Source: Daldinia sp. FL1419
Taxonomy: Eukaryota; Ascomycota; Sordariomycetes; Xylariales; Hypoxylaceae
DNA length: 12,466 nt
Direction of reading: 5' to 3'
Assembly: GCA_025201765.1 (NCBI GenBank)
Contig: MU623736.1
Location: forward strand, 1-12,466
Shown here: positions 7,894-12,466 of the stretch, piece after piece
Numbering within the stretch: position 1 is the first letter of the stretch
Layout: every line of letters starts with the position of its first letter
Notes under the pieces: model-generated
Seen by the model: the letters and a program-made list of their open reading frames with translations, nothing else
What the model was told of the DNA's origin: nothing
Database searches by the model: none
Translations under genes and position numbers: made by a program

Positions 7894-7998
7894 TAAATTA
7901 ATATAATATAATTATATAATTAAGATTATTTTATAAAATCTTATTAGCGTTTTTGAAACTAATTTTTCTAACTTTCTATAGGTTCTTTTTAGATATAA
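7894..7998 (+). mobile_element. Left-hand LTR fragment ending at its TATA block
   Basis: The LTR start taaattaatataatata runs to ggttctttttagatataa. It is then cut exactly at the TATA-like block by the start of the next LTR at 7999. Confidence 0.65.
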
Positions 7999-8416
7999 TG
8001 AATTGGTATAATATGTTTATATAATAGATGTTACCTTGTAGAGACCCTATTAGCCTCTTTAGAACCAGAGTTTCTAAATCTTTACAGTTCTTTTGAATAT
8101 AAATAGGCCTTTGAGACTTATCTTTTTTATTTGATTAGCTTAAACTTATTATGTCCTTTTAAGAGTCTTTTTTATAGAACTTTTGTATGAATATATATAA
8201 TTTTAGTTTTTTTTTTTTTTGTATAAGACCTCTTATAAAACGTTACTATTTACAAATAGTCATATATATTTGTTCCTTTACTTGATTGTTTTATTCCCCT
8301 CCCTAGGATATAGTTACCTTATATTTTATATTTTATTTATACTTTTTAATTTTTTATAAGGTAATTGAAGTGCAGGGTAAGGCATATTTTGCAGGAGTTA
8401 TTAAAGTTCTTGTTTA
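7999..8416 (+). mobile_element. TGAAC-family LTR copy (418 bp)
   Basis: It starts tgaattggtataatatg and ends gttta at 8412-8416. Internal markers are gagaccctattagcctc (8041-8057), the TATA-like block at 8095, ctccctaggatatagttacc and gcaggagttattaaag. It sits in the TATA block of the preceding fragment and is separated by only 6 bp (atatat) from the next LTR. Confidence 0.78.
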
Positions 8417-8422
8417 ATATAT

Positions 8423-9211
8423 TAAATTGGAATAATATAATTATATAATTAAAGTTATTTTGTAAGATTTTATTAGCTTTTATGGAACTAACCCTTCTAA
8501 AGTTTTTACAGGTTTTTTTGGACATAAATAAGCCCTCAAGAATTATTTTCTTACCTAATCAACTCAAACCTATCATAGTTCTTTGAAGATCACTTTTATA
8601 AAACTTTATACAAATATATATTGAACAGGAGCTCTAATAGCTCCTGCAGGATATGCCCTGTACTTCAATTAACCCATAATAAGCCAGAGGTTGTATAAAT
8701 TAGAAGATATAAGGTGACTATATTCTGAAGAAGGTATTAAAGTAATTAGGTAAGAAATTTAATAGAAATAATTACTTATTAATAATAATATATATAAAGT
8801 TAAATAAATAATATATTTAATAAAAAAATAAATTTATAAATTATTATAAAATTTATAAAAAAAATATATTAATTTTTATAAATTTAATTTAATTAAATAA
8901 GAAAATAATTCCTGGAGGTTTATTTATATTTATATGAGCTTGTAGGAACCTAAGAAGGATAGGCTCCATGGAAGCTAATAGGGTCTTTACAGGGTAAAAC
9001 CTATTACATAATCACACTACCCCGGTTCAATATGCTTTTTAATTCTTTTATTAAATATAACCTTTAATATGCGCTATTATTAACAAATAGTTACTTTTAT
9101 TAGTCTTTTTATCCGATCATTTTAATATCTTTTTTATGATATAATTTATAATAAACTAACTAAAATGTAGGGCAGGACATATCCTCCAAAAGCTATTAAA
9201 GTTCTTCTTTA
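8423..9211 (+). mobile_element. TGAAC-family LTR copy split by an inverted copy
   Basis: The left part is 8423-8621, from taaattggaataatata to caaatatatat. The right part is 9030-9211, from atatgctttttaattc to gttcttcttta. The interruption lies at the same internal point that is whole in the paralogue near 9836-9860 (gaaatatatgctttttaatc), which serves as an empty site. Confidence 0.78.
8622..9029 (-). mobile_element. TGAAC-family LTR, inverted full copy (408 bp)
   Basis: On the minus strand it begins TGAACCGGGGTAGTGTG (from 9029) and ends GAGCTCCTGTTCA (at 8622), with tatat and atat just outside. It is the GC-richest copy at its ends (for example ggctccatggaagc), while its middle (8760-8920) is almost pure AT. 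It is the youngest in its nest, since it cuts another LTR. Confidence 0.85.
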
Positions 9212-9467
9212 ATATATAAACCTCCAAAAATTTATTCTTGTTTGATCAGATTAAGCTCTATAGAATCATTATTCTTTCTTATAGTTTTTACAATAATTTA
9301 TGACCTTTTTTCCAATTAAATATATTATCTATTCTATCTCTTAAACACCAATAATCACCTCTATTAATTAGCTTTTTATTTGATCATTTTAATACCTTTT
9401 TTAGGATATAATCACCTTATATTTAGGTAGTTATTAGAGTTTTTTTTTTAATTATGGCTCCTGTTTA
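9212..9467 (+). repeat. Tandem LTR-derived unit 1 (TATA block to 3' end)
   Basis: This unit lacks the first roughly 85-100 bp of the LTR. It opens at the TATA block (atatataaacctcc), passes ttgtttgatcagattaag and attagctttttatttgatc, and ends ggctcctgttta. It starts an array of similar right-hand units. Confidence 0.7.
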
Positions 9468-9747
9468 ATAAATAGATCTTTAAGATTTAATTCTTATTTG
9501 ATCAAATTAAATTATTTAAGTATTACCTTTTATATAATTTTGACAATAATTTATAATTTCTTTCCCTTATTGAATATATTGTCTTTTCGTCTTTTTAAGC
9601 GTTAATTACCATTATTAACAATTACCTTTATTAATTATTTATTTAATTACTTTAATATTTCTTTTAAAATATAATCACCTTACATTTTTTATTAGCTAAA
9701 GTATAGGGCTGGGTATATCCTGCAGGAGTTATTAAAGGTCCTGTTTA
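9468..9747 (+). repeat. Tandem LTR-derived unit 2
   Basis: It has the same layout as unit 1: aaatagatctttaagattta, cttatttgatcaaattaa, aagtattaccttttata, then agggctgggtatatcctgca and ctgttta. It is about 280 bp. The aagtattacc stretch near 9518 is the empty-site counterpart of the insertion point of the LTR at 10732. Confidence 0.7.
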
Positions 9748-9977
9748 ATATATAGGCCCTTAAGAGTTATCTTTCTTGTTTGATCAGGTAAAGTTCTCAA
9801 GTATAGAATCCTTAGTTTTTTTATAGAGCTTCATATGAAATATATGCTTTTTAATCCTTTTATAGAATATAATTTCTTTAGAATATATTATTATTACCAA
9901 ACAATCACCTCTATTAATTCTTTTATTTAATTGTTTTAATACCTTTTTTAAAATATAGTTAGTTTATATCTTTTATT
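9748..9977 (+). repeat. Tandem LTR-derived unit 3 (3' end missing)
   Basis: It opens atataggcccttaagagtt and contains gaaatatatgctttttaatc. It stops near 9977 without the usual 3' end and runs into a left-hand LTR piece. Confidence 0.6.
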
Positions 9978-10360
9978 TTATTAGAACCTATTAAATTTTC
10001 AAAAACAACTTATCCTAAAGTTTCTATAAGTTTCCCTGGGATATATATAAGCCTCTAAAAGTTATTTTCTTATCTAATCAAATCAAATTCTTTATTATAG
10101 AAATCAAGCTTTTTAAATAATATCTTTTATAAAATTTCTTACAATAATATACAACTCTTTTATCTCTAATTGAATATATTACCTTTTTTTATTTTTTAAA
10201 CATTAGTTACCATTATGAATAATTACTTTTATTAACCTTTTATTTAATTATTTTAATACCTTCTTTAAAATATAATTTATTATGGGATAGTTAAAATATA
10301 GGATAAGGCATATCCTTTAGGAGTTATTAGAACTCCTCTTTAATTAACGTTTTTATTTAA
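9978..10360 (+). mobile_element. TGAAC-family LTR copy lacking its first bases
   Basis: About 9980-10040 matches the LTR region just before the TATA block (cttatcctaaagtttctata). The variant TATA block is gggatatatataagcctc. The rest is typical to the 3' end, where the 17-bp terminal unit is present twice (10327-10360). Confidence 0.65.
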
Positions 10361-10675
10361 TATATAAATATTTAAGAATTAATTATTGTTTAATTAGTTT
10401 AAATTTTTAAGCATTAATTTATTTAATTTTTTTATAACTTCTTATAATGGTTTATAACCTTATTTCCAATTAAATAGGTATATTATTTATTTTATTTTTT
10501 AAACGTTAGCAATTACCCTTATTAATTAGCCTTTTATTTAATTATTTGAATACCTTCTTCAGGATATAATCACCTTATATCTAAGTAACTATTAGAGCTC
10601 CTATTTAATTAGAGCTCTTGTTTAATTACAACTTTTATTTAATAGTATTAATCCTAAATTAGAACTCTTATTTAA
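10361..10675 (+). repeat. Tandem LTR-derived unit 4, expanded 3' end
   Basis: It opens at the TATA block (tatataaatatttaagaatt) and follows the unit layout. It ends in several copies of the 17-bp motif (10592-10675). Confidence 0.7.
10592..10675 (+). repeat. 17-bp minisatellite (LTR 3' end), 4 copies plus a spacer
   Basis: The copies are 10592-10608 (ttagagctcctatttaa), 10609-10625, 10626-10642 and 10659-10675 (ttagaactcttatttaa). A 16-bp divergent piece lies at 10643-10658. Single copies end most LTRs (for example 6666-6682). Two occur at 9434-9468 and two at 10327-10360. Confidence 0.9.
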
Positions 10676-10731
10676 TATATAAATCCTCAAATGTTGATTT
10701 GTGTTTGATTAGGTTAAGTTCTTTAAGTATC

Positions 10732-10915
10732 TGTTGGATGGATAAGGTACTATTGTATACAATAGTAAAAGTGAGGGTATTTAGATCAATTCAGTAAAAA
10801 AAGTGGTTATAGAAGATAAGAACGTATTCTGATCGTACGATCAGAATATGTGGTTATATACAGGATTAAAGTGGGTCTGGTACCACCACCAAGTCACATG
10901 ACTAATATTCCCACA
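10732..10915. mobile_element. Complete solo LTR (184 bp) with 5-bp target duplication
   Basis: It begins TGTTGGATGGATAAGGTA and ends with CCCACA, the TG...CA ends of an LTR. gtatc stands on both sides (10727-10731 and 10916-10920), an exact 5-bp target duplication. A perfect 24-bp palindrome lies in the middle (10825-10848, centre gatcgtacgatc). It is far less mutated than its surroundings and than its sibling at 5024-5203. TGTTGG ends suggest a Copia element, but it is not the LTR of the 1-3951 element, whose sequence differs after TGTTGGAT. No internal region is present, so it was left by LTR-LTR recombination. Confidence 0.93.
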
Positions 10916-11093
10916 GTATCACCTTTTATATACGTTTTTATAATAATTTATGGTTTCTTTTTCTTATTAAATATATTATTAAATTTATTTTTTAAATATT
11001 AGTTACCATTATTAGTAATTAATTCTATTAACCTTTTATTTGATTATTTTAATACCTACCTTCTTTAGGATATAATTATTTTATATTTAATTA

Positions 11094-11161
11094 TTAGAAT
11101 TGTTGTTGAATTAGAGTTGTTGTTAAATTAGAATTTTTGTTGAATTAAAGCACCTATTTAA
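11094..11161 (+). repeat. 17-bp minisatellite, 4 exact-length copies
   Basis: The units are 11094-11110, 11111-11127, 11128-11144 and 11145-11161, each opening ttaga or ttaaa and ending gaa, aaa or taa. They are the same 17-bp LTR-end motif as at 10592. Confidence 0.9.
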
Positions 11162-11520
11162 TATCTTAATTGAACAATTTATAGGGAAATTTTGTTAATA
11201 TAAATTCTTATTTAATTGAAAAAGTTGTACGTCACAGGGAAGCCATAAGTACGCGCACAAGGTACATCAAAATTTAAAATCACTTTAATTTATTATATTA
11301 ATTCAAAAATTACCTAAAAACACTAATAATTAGTATCATTTAAAAACTAATTCGATTTACGATTTTTTAAGTTAATTTACATTTGGTTGCAACCGGAAAT
11401 ACTTATATAATAGGATTTAATATCCGAAATTATAGGGTTTTTTTGTTAATTTCTCTAAAAGCTGATTGATCAATTAAATTTATGGTGTAACTAATGAAAT
11501 AAGAAAGACATAGATAAAAT
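11162..11520. other. GC-balanced insert in the LTR array
   Basis: The array layout is followed weakly to about 11225, then replaced until about 11505 by sequence unlike the units. It includes gtacgtcacagggaagcc and taagtacgcgcacaaggtac (11227-11265), and ggttgcaaccgg at 11384-11395, where ggttgcaacc is a 10-bp palindrome. Direct repeats of about 20 bp (11180-11199 and 11430-11450, tatagggaaattttgttaat and a variant) partly bracket it. I see no convincing terminal inverted repeats, frame or RNA fold. It could be a short DNA element, another LTR fragment, or captured unique DNA. Confidence 0.5.
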
Positions 11521-11821
11521 TATCATTTTTTTTTATAGTTTTTATAATAGTTTATGAATTTGTTTTTTTATTGAATATATTGTTTATTCTATCTCTTAAA
11601 CGCTAATTACTATTGCTAACACTCAGCTCTATCAACCTTTTATTTAATCAATTTAATATTTTTTTTAGGATATAATTACCTTACATATTTTATCTTATTT
11701 AATCTTTTGGTTTAACTAAAATGTAGGGCATACCTATCTTGTAGGAGTTATTAGAGTTTTTATTCAATATATAAACCTTCAAAAATTAATTCTTATTTAA
11801 TCAAACCAAATTCTAATATAT
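11521..11821 (+). repeat. Tandem LTR-derived fragments (units 6 and 7)
   Basis: The array resumes inside a unit (tatagtttttataatagttt) and ends ttagagtttttattcaa at 11751-11767. A short right-hand piece (atataaaccttcaaaaatta to 11821) follows and is cut by the next LTR. Confidence 0.65.
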
Positions 11822-12199
11822 TAAACCAGGATAATGTAATGATGTAACTGAAGTTAGGTACTTTATTAACCTTTATAGAGCTAACCCTTTTAGGTTTCCA
11901 CAAGTTCTTTTGAATATAAATAGGCCTTCAGGAATTATTTTATTACCTAATCAAATTAAACTTATCAAAACTATCACATTTTCTTCAGAACTTTTATAAT
12001 AATTTATAAATTTGCTTTTTACAGAATATATTATCTATTCAACCTCTAGTACACATTATCATTATTAGCAGTTACCTCTATTAACCCTTCTATTTAATCA
12101 TTTTAATTTAATACCTCTTCAAAATATAATCACCTTATATCTTTTCTTTCATTTATACCTATTAATTTCTTACAAAAACTAAATTAAAGCTCTTATCTA
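11822..12199 (+). mobile_element. TGAAC-family LTR copy (378 bp)
   Basis: The start taaaccaggataatgtaatg is TGAACC with TG reading TA. The TATA-like block gaatataaataggcc is at 11912. The end is gctcttatctaa. AT dinucleotide runs flank both sides (aatatat and tatatat). On the + strand it keeps C and is G-poor in its right half. Confidence 0.72.
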
Positions 12200-12361
12200 A
12201 TATATATACCTCCAAAAATTAATATTTACTTAATTAAATTAAATTCTTAAACATCAATTTATTCAACTTTTCTTATAACTTCTTACAATAATTTATTACC
12301 ATATCTCCACTTAAATATATCATCCATTCTATCTCTTAAGCACCAACAATTACCTTCATTA
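12200..12361 (+). repeat. Tandem LTR-derived unit 8, truncated
   Basis: The right-hand unit opens atatatacctccaaaaatta and runs to attaccttcattaattaa. It is then cut by the tail of an inverted R copy. Confidence 0.65.
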
Positions 12362-12466
12362 ATTAATTTATTTATTTATTATTTATTACTACCCCGATTT
12401 ACCTAGAATATATTACAGGTATCCGGTCCATCTCTTGGTATTTGTTCCGGGTAGGAACCGTGTTCC
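12362..12466 (-). mobile_element. R element copy 4, inverted, cut by window edge
   Basis: Read on the minus strand from the edge: ggaacacggttcctacccgg, ggaccggatacctgtaata, ctaggtaaatcggggtag, then the AATA-type tail. This is the best-kept R core in the window and is useful as a reference for the other three. Confidence 0.75.

Larger units (their letters stand above)
10676..11161 (+). repeat. Tandem LTR-derived unit 5, interrupted by a solo LTR
   Basis: It runs from tatataaatcctcaaatg to 10731, continues at 10921 (accttttatatacg) and ends in the 17-bp minisatellite at 11094-11161. Removing 10732-10920 (LTR plus one TSD) restores the unit 2 order aagtat(t/c)acctttta. Confidence 0.78.

Noticed and set aside
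9019..9032. ccccggttcaatat as a tRNA T-arm
   Set aside because: It is the end of the inverted LTR; no cloverleaf surrounds it.
1..12466. Mitochondrial, plasmid or AT-rich bacterial/protist origin
   Set aside because: A nuclear-type Copia element, solo LTRs with target duplications and mutation limited to repeats fit a fungal RIP isochore better.

Overview
The window is about 12.5 kb of extremely AT-rich, gene-free DNA made of dead, nested transposable elements. I found no intact protein gene, tRNA, rRNA, CRISPR array or bacterial-type operon. The sequence character (TpA-rich, C-to-T and G-to-A decay confined to repeated DNA, small GC-balanced patches left between repeats, a Copia polyprotein with sequence features I associate with ascomycetes) suggests a repeat-induced point mutation (RIP)-type AT isochore of a filamentous ascomycete. 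The species cannot be told from this sequence.

Left block (1-3951, minus strand): a 5'-anchored but left-truncated Ty1/Copia retrotransposon. Its 5' LTR edge reads TGTTGG at 3951. Going down in coordinates come a gag-like region (about 3620-2400), an aspartic protease remnant (about 2360-2065), the GAG-pre-integrase zinc region (about 1910-1770), the integrase core (about 1730-970), a linker, and the N-terminal part of reverse transcriptase running off the window edge. All these pieces lie in one reading frame, interrupted only by stop codons that a transition would create. Integrase keeps the D-63-D-35-E spacing, but the second Asp reads Asn and the Glu reads Lys. The direction of the mutations switches at least twice along this one element.

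Middle block (3952-7117): a GC-balanced patch of about 180 bp sits directly outside the Copia edge. Then come copies of an interspersed element with an (AATA)n tail (called R here), a degraded 180-bp solo LTR (5024-5203), a 36-bp tandem duplication, and long near-pure AT stretches. One R copy (6230-6850) is split by a 395-bp LTR of a second family (called the TGAAC family here).

Right block (7119-12466): a nest and tandem array of TGAAC-family LTRs and their right-hand fragments. It contains one inverted copy inserted in another copy, a 17-bp minisatellite expanded at the LTR 3' ends, an intact 184-bp TG...CA solo LTR with a 5-bp target duplication (10732-10915), a GC-balanced insert (about 11226-11505), and a fourth R copy at the right edge.

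These parts do not work together as a cellular system. They record serial insertion, tandem amplification and cytosine-deamination silencing. Family comparisons are from memory of conserved motifs, not from a search.
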